NCBI GenBank assembly: GCA_037039685.1
Contig: JAWNGF010000001.1
Span: forward strand, 8,804,001-8,868,000
From: Ceratobasidium sp. AG-K
Taxonomy: Eukaryota > Basidiomycota > Agaricomycetes > Cantharellales > Ceratobasidiaceae
Length of the DNA: 64,000 nucleotides
Reading direction: 5' to 3'
In this document: piece by piece, positions 48,259 through 59,368 of the stretch
Layout: each line of letters starts with the position of its first letter
How positions within the stretch are numbered: the first letter of the stretch is position 1
The notes under the pieces: generated by a model
What the model saw: only the letters and a program-made list of their open reading frames with translations
What the model was told of the DNA's origin: nothing
Database searches by the model: none
Made by a program: the position numbers and the translations under genes

Positions 48259-49603
48259 TTAATTCTTCCCCTCCCTCTCACCTCTCACACTCTTCAAGTA
48301 CTTCTCTTCGGCTTCTGACCCTCGTGGTACTACCACAAACGCAATGACGCCCTGCCCGACCACAAGGCCATCCGTGTTGTCCTTGCCTTTTGCACTGGAA
48401 CAGATATCCGCAAGTGTCTTATTCCTCCCGAGTCTCAACACTCTGCCATTTCTTGTCCTGGCGTACACATGAACCTTGGACGCGGTGTACTCTCGCTTCT
48501 CGTCCCAAGGCGGAGTCTCGCCCTCTCCGTCGGGTAGGATAGTGTCTAAGTGCGCTCCCAGAGTGTCGAGCGTCGAGAATCGCGTAATAAGATCCGTCTG
48601 GCCATGTTGCGGGTATACTAATACGACACGGCAAGTAAGTTCGGCAGTTGTAGGGTCAGGTGGAAGGGCAGGATCAAGAAATGGGAGGAATTCGGGGTCA
48701 GCATTGTCTTTGAGAACGGTAATTCCATGGTGCTGTAACGTTTATTTAGTTTCGGGTCAGAAGTGAAATAGCACAGGCATACTTTGAGGGCAACATCAAG
48801 TGCAGCCTGTTTGGCTTTTGCATGCTCGGCTGCTTCAGTTCGTTGATGAGCTTTGTGGGATTCCTCGTCTGCGTGTTTTTGTGCTGTGGTTCTAATTGAT
48901 TTGACGTCTTTGTTGTCACGATCAAAAGCAAGGCAGCTGTCCAAGACAGTGTCAAGTCCCAGCTACTTGGTGATGATAACAGCCAACTCACCGGTCACAG
49001 GCATCCAAAGCCTCTTCATACCGTCTAAGCTTGATCAAAGCCTTCGCAGCCCGAAACAGGGCTTTGGGTGATTTGGGATCCGTCGACAAGACAGTTTTGA
49101 CGTCTTTCAACACCTTGCCGTAATTTTCTTTTCGTATCATCAGCACTCCTCGAACGTGCAACCACGCCGCACTCACCTAGTTCCAGATTTACAGCTGCTC
49201 GGTTAAGCAACAACGCATTGTATAGCGGCCAGTCCTTTTCCTGGACTTCAACAAGCTTAGAGGTGCCATCAGCTGACTGAGTGATGGTGAGCGCATCAAT
49301 GCCTTGGGTATAGAACCCCATGGCCTCACGGAACCGTTTGGACTTGAAATATTCATTGCCTTGGTCTTTGAAGTTGGACGCAACCTCTAAATGTGGTCAT
49401 AGGTATCAGGTGGAGGCAGAACTAGGTGTTTGGAACACACCTTCAGGGGGACCTTCATGAAGCAAACTTTGGATAGCATCTAGAGTCGCTCTGTCCGATT
49501 CCGGTACATCTTCATCTTTGCCCGTTGGAAGCTCGCGCATGAAAAGCGGCGTCGAGTCAAATGCTGACATGGAAACATGGTCGCGAGGGGCTGGGCCGGA
49601 CAT
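48259..49603 (-). CDS. CNS1: TPR co-chaperone, TTC4/Cns1 homologue
   Basis: Hsp90/Hsp70-binding TPR protein. The start is ATG 49603 (MSGPAPRDHVSMSAFDSTPL; the earlier frame begins with ATG-less Ser/Leu residues). N-terminal part: PLFMRELPTGKDEDVPESDR, DAIQSLLHEGPPE. TPR clamp: NFKDQGNEYFKSKRFREAMG, FYTQGIDALTITQ, WPLYNALLLNRAAVNLEL, NYGKVLKDVKTVLSTDPKSP, KALFRAAKALIKLRRYEEAL, DACDRCLAFDRDNKDV. Then an Ala/Lys helix and a C-terminal alpha/beta domain (CRVVLVYPQHGQTDLITRFS, REYTASKVHVYARTRNGRVL, KYLKSVRGEREGKN) typical of Cns1/TTC4. Stop at 48259. It interacts with translation factor eEF2 in yeast. Four or five introns. Full length. Confidence 0.88.
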
Positions 49604-50799
49604 AGTAGACAAGTTACTAAAGAGGGTCAAGAACGTCGTTCCCGAGGGAGATCGAACAGCAAGATTCTAAATAATTTAGATGGGTTGTGGCGAGCAAGGC
49701 TATGCTTGGATTGGATTGGCGTCTAAGAGCAAGAGCGAGATACAGAGTTTACGCTGAAGTAGTCGAGCCCAGGGTGTGGTACCTGAATCTAGGGTGGTAA
49801 AGCAATCGAGACACAACCTATTAAGTACCCAGCGAACGGCGAAGATCAGCGTAAGTTCAAATCAATTTCAAACTCGACTCATTTAACGGTCCTACCAAGT
49901 TCCACGGAGCGAAGCCACCCACCTCCCAAATTTGCTTTTGACATACTCTTATTGGTGAGTGACGCCCCGTGTCAAGTTGCCACTGCTTATTGAATAGCAG
50001 CGGGGTGGAGGTGACAAGCCCGTAGTTTGCAAACTTTGATAGGTGGGTATATGCACAATAAATTATGCAATATGGCGATTTATTGATATAACTGGCATTT
50101 GTGATCCTGGGTGTCAGCTCCTTTTCCAATTGCACATAACCGGGCCTCACCATATAACTGCATCACCTCATTCCTGGGGTACGAGCTCCTCACAACTCAT
50201 ATCTCAATCAGTTTACAGGAGCTCGAGGAACCAGAACTGACAATAATCTGGTTGCGGACTAGCGGCTGTTTGTGAATGATGGTAACGACAAGTGTCGTAC
50301 AAAAATACCGCATTTACGGCCTGAGAAGAGTGTCAAAGCATAAGGCTTTACCTTTAAGCAGTGATGAAAGCAAAAGCACCTCAGGCCGGCATGCTCTTTG
50401 ACCGTCTGTAGGCCCTTCCCTAAGGATATAGCCGGCTATCAGTCCAATGATCAACTTTGTAGAGGGTTAGTGTTCTTATCAGAGCAAACCAAAGTTCAAA
50501 TATAGTGAGTGTCCCTTTTGCTTGGCGGGAATATTTGCTGCTCTGAGATAATATGCAGGCTAACAAAACACTCAACTCAATTGTAGAGCGTAGCCTTTTC
50601 GTGTGTAAAACACTCTTTGAGATAACGGCAAATTCTCAGTTTGCAGCTAGGATACATCTCCGAAATCAAAGCACGAGCCATTTAACAAGTGACAAAGGTG
50701 GAAACATCAACGATAACCCTTTACCAATCGACTAAGGCGAGGCAACAGTGCGCTCCAATTAGGCTTTCTCTCGATTCAGGATGAGTTCAACTCACCATT
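49604..50799. other. Gene-poor region upstream of TTC4/Cns1
   Basis: About 1.2 kb. A stretch at about 49860-49945 resembles one at about 52983-53068 (see repeat). No gene is supported. Small frames at 50043-50240 and 50553-50735 look like chance. Confidence 0.4.
49860..49945 (+). repeat. Diverged dispersed repeat, copy 1
   Basis: Shares the order CAATTTCAAAC, GGTCCT, AAGTTCCAC, AGCCAC, CTC, AAATTTGCTT with copy 2 at about 52983-53068 in the same orientation, about 3.1 kb apart. Similarity is by eye and imperfect. The reverse strand of both copies reads KQI..., so it may be a remnant of coding sequence. Confidence 0.4.
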
Positions 50800-51098
50800 T
50801 CAGTTTCTAACGTTAAGCGTCGGGACGGGACGTTGGCCACGCTTAGTGCGTATGCTGGTTATAGGTGCTAGGAAGATAACAAAAACGTCAGTCGCGCACT
50901 CAACAGGTCCAAGGTAGTTAAAGGAGCTGACTAGGAAGACGCGAGCCAGTAGTTATGGGTCCTAGGAAGGCGTTAGTCGTGTGTTCAACCGGTTCGAGGT
51001 AGTCAAGAAAACTGACTAGCAGGCCCTGTAGGAACAGCTTGGGCGCTGGCACCAGAGGCCAGAAACACAGCAACGGCGACAAAAATGGCTGCACGCAT
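50800..51098 (-). CDS. Tiny secreted peptide with a tandemly duplicated exon
   Basis: ATG 51098 gives a strong signal peptide (MRAAIFVAVAVFLASGASAQ), then AVPTGPA. Two introns with near-identical borders (A|GTCAG...CCTAG, both phase 1) are removed to give RPITTGSRLP, then TPITSIRTKRGQRPVPTL and NVRN with TGA at 50800-50802. The whole precursor is about 59 residues. The small middle exon (30 bp) plus its intron is a tandem duplicate of the next unit (see repeat), so PIT-S/T...R appears twice. A dibasic KR near the end suggests processing by a Kex2-type protease. Role unknown. Without splicing the frame stops after about 31 residues. Confidence 0.5.
50852..51024 (-). repeat. Tandem duplication (~86 bp, exon plus intron)
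   Basis: Two adjacent units, about 50852-50937 and 50938-51024, share on minus CTAGTCAG, then T..CTACCT.GA.C.GTTGA..., GCGACTGACG/ACGACTAACG, TTCCTAG.ACC.ATAAC. Similarity is roughly 70-75 percent by eye. Each unit contains one complete intron with its branch point and acceptor. Confidence 0.8.
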
Positions 51099-52982
51099 GA
51101 CAAGAGATACTTGAAAGAGAAGAACGGGAAAGCTTGCAAAAAGCTTGTTGGATGCCCAACACTTGTCGCTTGTCGCCCCATTTATACCACAAAAAGCCCG
51201 TTCGGCCACATGGAAACGCCGCGCATATATTTACCAAGTATCTCGCCAAGCTCAAGATCGGAGGCTATACATTATCGAGAGAATGGACCGGTGCGTGGAC
51301 TGTAAGGGTTATCAAGCAAACATGCACACGAAAATATGCGCCGTAACCCGTAAGTTATGGAACTGGGATGATGTCTGGTTGAAACGAACGCTAGTGGTAC
51401 CAAGCGAGGTCGACCATTATTGCACTCTCCTGTGCTCACAAGAAGCGTCGCAAGGTCGAATATCTAAGTTTCAACCTCCTTCCGCTATGAGCAGACTAGA
51501 TCCCCGAGGTACCATTTGCCCTCTCTCGGCCCTCTCGGTCATAACCAGAGCAAAATGATCGGAACAAAGTTATTGGATAACGCGAATGGCAGTGCACTTT
51601 GGTGGAGAAGCATCTCCTGTGATTTAATGCTGACGCCCGACGGTTTATCCAGGCTATAAGATATACCAAGACGGGTATGTACACCCAGTCGGCGGGAGAA
51701 TCGCCTTGAATTTGTATGGATTCCCCCAGGGTTGGTTGGTAGCATTTCTAATGACTCTAGAAATTTCAAGCGCAGGATCGGCAGGACTCTGAGGTCAACT
51801 GCAATTACACGTTTTTTTCTTCAAGTCACAAGTAGTGGCCCCTAGGCCTGGAAGGGTAGCCTCGGTGCATATTGCCAGAATTTTTGGTGCACTCTCCCCC
51901 TTCAAGGTACCCTTGGTCCAATATAGTGTATGCCCATTGTATATAGAATCGCTCACTGGTATATTGCATAGCAATCACCACTGTACATAGGGCACGAAAC
52001 GAGTATGATATGTGGTTGGAACGACTTCTAGTCAAGGCAAGTTCGACCAGTATAACGCCTCCTATTCTCACGATAATAATCAACTTTATAAGGTAGAATG
52101 TTCGAGTAACAGATTACTTCCTCACTGTAAATAAACCGGGTCCCAACGCTCAATTGACCCATTCTAGGTCCTCTCAGTCGTGGCTAGGATAAAATGATCG
52201 GAACAAAGTTCCTGGATGACACGAATGGCGGTGCATTTTGATGGAGAACCATCCCTTGCAACCGATACTGGCGCTCAGCGGTTTCTCTGGAGCTTGTGCG
52301 GACAAGATATGCCAAGGCGGGTATGAACACACAGTTGGCAGGAGAACCGTCTTGTATGATTTCTCCCAGGGATGATAGCAGTTTCCATTGGTTCCAGAAC
52401 ATTCACGTGGAGGATTGAGCTGTGTGCGAGATTTACTGGCATTACGCGGGGGTTTCTCGAAGTTATAATGGTTGGCCTCTGCGGCGAAGTAGCCGTAGTG
52501 CATGCACATTTTTCAAACAAGAGGATATGTTGCCACAATCTTTGGTAAAATCCCCTCCTTCAACGTACCCTTGGTCTAACAAAGTGGGGTCAACTGTATA
52601 TAGAAGGGCTCGCTGGCATATAGCATCGTACACTAGGCACCAATTCAGTGCCAGAGAATACGCGCTACGGATACACACATCTTCATAAGAAGTTTCTGGC
52701 GGTGCCATGATCAGCGGGCAGTTCAACCAGCCAGCGAGAGAAGCATAAGCTCGGCTTTCCGCAATCATTCTTGGGTGGGTGCCCACAAGTATACGATCAT
52801 CCTCGGTTCAAAAAACGACCAAGTGGAAGCCAAACCCACTATAATGCCAGGCACCCCCTTCTAGCCCCATCCCTGTATCACTATGGTTCTCTGCGTGACC
52901 GAACTCTTTTTCTACAAACGCGGTTGGATAGGGAGATTCTGTAAGCGCAGGCAAACTCCAAAGACGAAATGGCGGACCAACT
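51099..52982. other. Repeat-rich region without a supported gene
   Basis: Filled mainly by a degenerate tandem repeat (see next entry). Minus-strand frames in two copies (51826-52083 and 52463-52786) share a similar peptide core, LDQGY-EGG--TK--GN, which suggests decayed coding sequence. No intact gene. Confidence 0.5.
51260..52760. repeat. Degenerate ~640-bp direct repeat, two full copies and one partial
   Basis: Copy B starts at about 51552 and copy C at about 52191 with the shared AAAATGATCGGAACAAAGTT. They stay aligned through GGAGAA.CATC, the segment around 51665/52310 with GGCGGGAGAA-like text, and ACCCTTGGTC at 51909 and 52567. Then TATATAGAA...GCTCGCTGG and a final GTTC-ACCAG. Offsets run from 634 to 658 bp, so indels have accumulated. 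Partial copy A (about 51260-51551) shares TGGTTG.AACGA (51376 versus 52013) and the run into the junction. No terminal inverted repeats or transposase were recognised. Confidence 0.75.
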
Positions 52983-53068
52983 ACAAACACCAATTTCAAA
53001 CAGACCGTCGATGGTCCTGATAAGTTCCACCCAAGCCAGCCACTCACCCCAGCGAATTTGCTTCCGGG
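52983..53068 (+). repeat. Diverged dispersed repeat, copy 2
   Basis: Partner of the stretch at about 49860-49945. It lies directly upstream of the ribosomal protein L3 start, so it may act as a promoter region there. Confidence 0.4.
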
Positions 53069-53102
53069 ATCCGCACACCTCGACCAACCTCCTCAACAAA
53101 AA

Positions 53103-54555
53103 ATGTCTCACCGCAAGGTGCGCAAAGCCCAACATACGCTCCAAATCCCGCTAACGTCGAGTAGTACGAGGCGCCCCGCCACGGCTCTCTAGGATTCTTG
53201 CCCCGCAAGCGTGCGGCCCGTCACCGCGGCAAGGTCAAGTCTTTCCCCAAGGTACGTCCCCGCATACACTCGAAACAAGGTGCTAACTCGCAGTAGGATG
53301 ACCCCAAGAAACCGGTTCACCTGACTGCGACAATGGGATACAAGGCCGGTATGACCCATATCGTGCGAGACCTCGAGCGTCCGGGGTCCAAGATGCACAA
53401 GCGCGAGGTTGTCGGTGCGTAAATGAAATTCAAGGAGTAGGACGGACGTTGATTATGAGCAGAGGCGGTGACGATCGTCGAGACTCCCCCACTGATCGTC
53501 GTCGGTGTTGTCGGCTACGTCGAGACTCCCCGTGGACTGCGTACGTTGACGACGGTGTGGGCGAACCATTTGAGCGACGAGGTCAAGAGGCGGTTCTACA
53601 AGGTCCGTGAGCCAGGGTGTTCATAGGACTCGACTGATGTGTGTTGGGTAGAACTGGTACCGCTCGAAGAAAAAGGCGTTTACGCGGTATGCGAAGAAGG
53701 CTGCCGAGAATGGTGGCAAGTCGACGACGCGCGAGCTCGAGCGTATCAAGAAGTACTGCACCGTCGTCCGTGTGCTCGCACACACCCAGATCCGCAAGAC
53801 TGGGCTCAAGCAGAAGAGGGCGCACCTCATGGAGATCCAGGTGCGCATATACCTACCTATTTACCTGGCACCCACTAATCTCGTCGCAGGTCAACGGTGG
53901 CTCGATCGCAGACAAGGTCGCCTACGCACACGGCCTGTTCGAGAAGCCCATCGAGGTTGGAAGCGTATTCGAGCAAGACGAGGTCGTGGACGTGATCGCT
54001 GTGACCAAGGGACACGGCTTCGAGGGTGTGACGGCGCGCTGGGGAACCAAGAAGCTCCCGCGCAAGACGCACAAGGGTCTGCGCAAGGTCGCTTGTATCG
54101 GAGCGTGGCATCCGAGCAAGGTCATGTTCTCTGTTGCGCGTGCCGGTCAAGGTGGGCTTCTAGTTATTTGTCGTTGGGTTGGATATTAATTCGGGGTAGA
54201 TGGATACCACCACCGTACCGAGCTCAACAAGAAGATCTACCGGATCGGGTCGGGCGAGGACAAGAACAACGCACGAACCGAGTCTGACGCGACTGACAAG
54301 GAGATCACACCTCTTGGCGGGTTCCCGCACTATGGTATCGTCAAGAACGACTTCCTCATGCTCAAGGGCTCGATTCCTGGCACCAAGAAGCGCGTGATTA
54401 CAATCCGCAAGAGTCTGATGGTGCACACGAGCCGTCGGGATTTGGAAAAGGTCACGCTCAAGTTTATCGACACGAGCTCCAAGTTTGGGCACGGAGCGTT
54501 CCAGACCAAGAACGAGAAGCATGCGTTTTTGGGTACGCTCAAGAAGCGGGAGTAG
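53103..54555 (+). CDS. RPL3: 60S ribosomal protein L3 (uL3)
   Basis: Core large-subunit protein near the peptidyl transferase centre. Exon 1 is only five codons (MSHRK, 53103-53117), followed by a 47-nt intron (53118-53164), then [167 protein letters not shown] (W-finger region), [20 protein letters not shown], ending GTLKKRE at TAG 54553-54555. Six or so introns. Full length, no defect seen. Confidence 0.97.
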
Positions 54556-54813
54556 TTTTTATGTACTTGTTTTCTATGCTGTATGCCATCATGTCTTTGA
54601 AGCCCTCATGAAACGTGTCTTGAGCCGTGTCCTTGAAGCCGATGGATGAAGGCTGCGATATTTGATGCCATGTTCATGAACGCCGCGATGTTTGAATTGT
54701 GTTCCTGGCATCGAGTGACGCGATTGAATCGGCAAACACGATCACGTGCGACGTTAGCGTGAAACGGGATCGAGGCGCAGAGACGGAGGATACTGTAGTT
54801 GAGTACGACGTGA

Positions 54814-57800
54814 ATGAGGTCGCGCACGCCCTCCGAGTCGACGGTGGTGCCCGACAGCACAATGGGAGCGCGCGAGGACATAGCCGCCAAGGTTTGTCAT
54901 TACTCGAGCACACCCCCTGCTTCTTCTCCGTGCTGGTCCCGTCGGTCGTCCACCACCAGAATGCCCACGACTTATGGCCGCCCAAAGCCGCCGACCAAGC
55001 CCTCGTTGCCCCTGCCGACTAGATCACCTTCACCGACTAGATCACCCTCTCCGACGTTCAACCAGGAATGGAAGCAAAAGCTCGCGGATATTGATAATGA
55101 CAACTACGACGGCGAGATGGTCAAGAGTTCGACGTTGACTCCGCTGGTGTCGTCATCGTCGCTGTCTGCTGCGCCAGAGCTGCCCCGTTCCAGTCCCCCC
55201 GGGTCGCCTGCTCATGCGTATAGGGATACAGAAATGACCGACGATGCGGACACGAGTGTGGAGCTCAACACGGCCATTCCATCGTCGGAAGCAGAGCAGG
55301 AGGAGCAGCAGCAGCAGGACGACACGGACGACGAGGAGCCTGTCAAGCGGCGGATGACCAAGCCGTTGCGCGTAGTCGACTCGGACGATGAGGAACCGCA
55401 GGCCAGGCGGTTGGTTCCGAGCACGTCGTCGGCCATGTCCGACCTCGGGATGTCGGCGCATGTCTCTAGTGCGACGACCCCTGCGTCGAGTGTCCGGAAG
55501 CCTATCAAGCTGGTGCTTAGCGACGACGAGCAAGATGATATTGAAGCGGCCAGCAGCCCCAAAACCTCGCGTTCACGAAAAAAGGTGGGCCCAACGTCGT
55601 TTAATATATTCTAGCTAACGTCTTGCAGGGCCTGAACAAGGCCGAAAAGATCGAAATGGCCAAGACGAGCCAGGCGATTGCTGCATGTGCGTCTATTCTC
55701 AGCCCACTCCACCCATCTAATATGTTGCAGCCCGAGAAATCCGCATCCCCAATGCGTCCAAGCGCATCGACCCCAAAGCGTACCTGTCCTCGTACACCGC
55801 CTCGCTCTCTGCCGAAATCGACTCGTACCCGTTTCCACCTGGTCCCCGCTCGGACAAGGCCAGTCTGCGCGACAAGATTGCGAGTATGCGTCCGCTGTCG
55901 GCTCATGCACCTGCGTTCAAGACCCAAACACCGTCGAGCGATCCGATTGTTGGGAGTTCCCAGAGCGCCACGCCTGCTCGGTTCAACGACGAGGAGAAGA
56001 ACCGACTCCAGCTCCAGAGGTGTTTGGCAAACCGAATGCACTGGGGATGTCCATGTTTGGCGGCGAGAGCAGCGACGAGGAGCTCCCACCCGTCAAGAGC
56101 CTCCTCTTCCCAACCCAACCCAAACCCAAACCCAAGCTAGCCTCGCCCGAACGTTTACAAGCGCTCGCCGAAAAGAAACGCGCCGCGCTCGCCCGACCGC
56201 TCGTCCCCGCCTCGGACTCTGACTCGGACATTGAAATCCAGTCTACGAAACCCAAGCCCGGGGCGCGTGTGTTGGCTCGACCGGGTCAAGCACCCACACC
56301 CAAGTCCAAGTCCAAATCCAAGGGCGTAACGGACAGTCAAATCATCCGCGCTGGACACGCGCACCATTTTGGCCGAGACGCGCCTTCGAGTTCGCCCGTC
56401 AAGGGTGGGGGTGTGTATGATGACTCGCAGTGGGGTCGGCCCACGGCTTCTGCGCGTCCGAGTTCGACGTGGGGCGGGCGGAAAGCTGTTGGGGCTGCGA
56501 CGGTGAGCACTACGCAGTTGGTCCGGCACGCTGCGGTGAGTGCGTTTGTGGATGGTCAGGCGAGGCAAAGGGCGGATGAGGAGAAATGGAAGAAAGCGGG
56601 CGGGAGGGTTCTCAAGCGGGATGGAGGTGGAGTTGCGGTTGAGGATGCGGTCAAGGAGGCTCTGGCCCGTTCGGATGGGCAGGATGGAGGGGATGAGGAC
56701 GAGGATGATGAAGACGACGACGACTATCGGGGGTCTGCGTCCGAGGAAGAGGAGAGAGGAGGACAAGGAGAACCTTCCGGCTGGGGGTCGTAAACCGCAC
56801 GAGCCAGTAAGCGATTTCGAAGGATCCGAGCACGACGACAAGGAGAATTCGCTCGAGCTCGTTGGAGTTGGGTCGCCTGCTGTTTCGGGAGTAGACGAGG
56901 CGCGGTCTCCGGGTCATTTGAACGGCCTGTCCCCGGCGCCTCTAAACGGCCTATCTCCCGCACACCTGGGTGGATTATCGCCCGCACACGCAAACGGCCT
57001 ATCACCAAGACACCTCAACGGCCTCGGCCGTTCCCCATCCCACCCCCTCGGCTCGCGTCTCCACTCGCGCGTATCCTCAACCGGGTCCGGCCGGTTACCG
57101 CTCAGCGAACTCGGCGACGACGACCAAGGCGAAGGCGAAAACGCAGCCGTCGCACGCGCCCCATTGGGCGAACTCGACGTCCAACTCGACGACGATGAGC
57201 CTTTGGTTGAGCGCAGGCCGACGAAACGCGCCCGGCGAGTCGTGTTGGATGATGATGATGACGAGACGCCCAAGTTGGGATCGAGACTGGCGTCCCCGTC
57301 TCAGCGTCTACTCGGTTCGCCTTCCCAACGCAGGCTCGGTTCACCATCGCGTCGACTCGGTTCCCCCTCTCAACGACTCCTCGGTTCCCCTTCTCAGCGC
57401 CGCCTCGGCTCCCCGTCTCAACGATTTGGCTCGCCCCTCCTCCGATTCGGTTCGCCCCAACCTTCCCGTTTCCGTTCTCAACCTGGGACGCAGAGTTTCA
57501 GCCAGATGCAGACGCAGGATATGCTTGGCGGGCTCGGGGACGTGTTTGGTTTCGAAAGTCAGGCGTCGGCTGAAGAAAAGAAGGACGATGATGAAGGGGG
57601 TGGGTTGACGCAGCTGTTTGCCAATGCTGGGGTACGTTCTCTCTACTCAACGTCCTCTCCCATGATCCTATCATTATTTATGCGCATATACTTACCCGAC
57701 TCCTCGCAGCCCGTCAAGTCGGATGGTTTCGCCGCGCTCCGCAACGCCGAAGTCGAACTCACCCAAGATGAACGCAGCAAGTTGTTGTACAAGCCTGTGA

Positions 57801-59368
57801 TTTCGGAAGAAGACGCCAAGCGCGACCAGGAACTATTCGAGCGCGAGGACGAGCTAATGGCCCAGCCGTTTTCGCCGACGCAAAAGGAGCAGGCGACACA
57901 GGGGTGGTTGAACGAGCGAGGGTGAGTCCCGACATTCATTTCCTTGGACAAATGACAAACGTGAGCAGGTTATGGACCCAAACTCGACCGAGCGAATCCG
58001 ACGTCCCGACGCAATTCGAGACGCAAGCCATGACCCCGCTCGACATCCGCTCGACACCGATCGACTCGACCGATATTGGCACTCCGTCACCTACCGGGAG
58101 CCAGAGCCAGAGCCCCCGCCGACGCATCGTCCGGCGCGGTCGCTCGCCTTCGGTTTCAGCCGACGAAGCACCTGTCCCGACGCTCATGAGCCGACTCATG
58201 AAGGGTGCACATGACCTCGCGGCCAAGGAGAAGAAAGCCAAGCGGAAGCTCAAAAAGTCCGAGTTTGTGGAAGGCGAGGCGGCCGAGTCGGACGACGAGT
58301 ATGGTGACTTTGGGCCACGGGCGAATGACGAGGAAGAAGACGAGGATGAGGATCGGCATGTCGAGGGATTGGTCGATGATCAGGTGATGGATGAGGAGAC
58401 TGTGGGCGCGGATACCGTCCAGGCCAAGTTTATGTACGTCGGTCTGCAATGGGGGTTTGATGGCGCTAATTTGCGGGTGTAGGGAACAAAACGCCGAAGA
58501 GGACGCTCAACGAGAAAAGTGGCACGCGAGGTCGTCGCTGGGAAGCACCGTACCCGTCGTCGAGGACGTGACAACATGGATCTGGACGATGACGACGAGA
58601 GCGAGGACGAAAGTCGCCCGAGGTCCAAGAACTTTCTCAAGAAGCGCAAGATTGAAAACGACGGGTTGGACGAACTCGGTAAGTGAATCGCATCATGCTT
58701 GATGTAGGCTCATTCGGTTGCAGAGAAACACGAGTCGACTCGGGCGTTTGTGCAAATGTACAACAAGGGGATCAAGTCGGCCGAAGATGACGAGTTTGCG
58801 CATCTTAACCAGGTCACGGATGATATTGGTGAACCCGAGTTGGCTGGAGAAGAGGAAGATGCCGAGGAGGGCGAAGACGAGGATGAGGATGAAGGCGAAG
58901 AGGACCAGACCCTGAGGGAGCCCGAGACTCCATTGGGAACCGCGAGGGTGCGTTAATTGGACTGCTCGAATGCTCGAATGCTAATAGTCCCTGCAGAACT
59001 ACATCCCGTCGTCTACCCACGCCGAGATCGCATTCGAGAAGCCTCGCATCACCTTCCAGCTCGACGAAGACTCCGACGAAGAACCAACCTTCAACCTCCC
59101 CGACGCCGACGCTCGTAAAGGACCCTCGCTCCTCGCTGGACAGAAGCCCGGGACCAACGTACGCGCGCAAAAGTGGGCCGCCCAAGAAAGCGGCTCGCGC
59201 ATCAACTACAACCGGATGGGACAAGGCGTCTCGGTCACTGGTCACAACAAGACCAAAGGCGTCAAGCCCACGAGCAGAGGTCCCTTGCGTCCCACCGCCT
59301 CTGTTGCCTCTTCCTCGAGCTCCAACAAGCTCAGTCGCCTCGGAAGCAAGGCCGATGGATTCAGATAA
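54814..59368 (+). CDS. Mrc1/claspin-like replication checkpoint mediator (frame slips)
   Basis: The N-terminus reads MPTTYGRPKPPTKPSLPLPT (an ATG at 54961 and one 49 codons earlier at 54814; the earlier is used). It is acidic and Ser-rich, with RSPSPTRSPSP and many Asp/Glu runs. Conserved middle motif near 58255: KSEFVEGEAAESDDEYGDFG, the hallmark I recall from Mrc1/claspin. Further matches: KHRTRRRGRDNMDLDDDDES, NFLKKRKIENDGLDEL. C-terminal block: ADADARKGPSLLAGQKPGTN, and the end KADGFR at TAA 59366-59368. It links Mec1/Rad3 kinase signalling to Rad53/Cds1 at stalled forks. Two Ser/Pro repeat arrays are present. Three single-base frame slips interrupt the model (about 55990-56003, 56741-56762, 58520-58526), each needing one indel to continue. 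Confidence 0.72.
56914..57033 (+). repeat. NGLSPAHL-type tandem repeat in the Mrc1-like gene
   Basis: Five to six units of about 8-10 residues: HLNGLSPAPLNGLSPAHL and similar, with (N/G)GLSP in each. Every unit carries one S-P site. Confidence 0.85.
57283..57480 (+). repeat. LGSPSQR tandem repeat in the Mrc1-like gene
   Basis: About eight units of the form (L/F)GSPSQR(R/L), beginning LASPSQRLLGSPSQRR and ending FGSPLLRFGSPQ. Five units contain the overlapping SPSQ core. It is followed by SFSQMQTQ. Confidence 0.9.
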
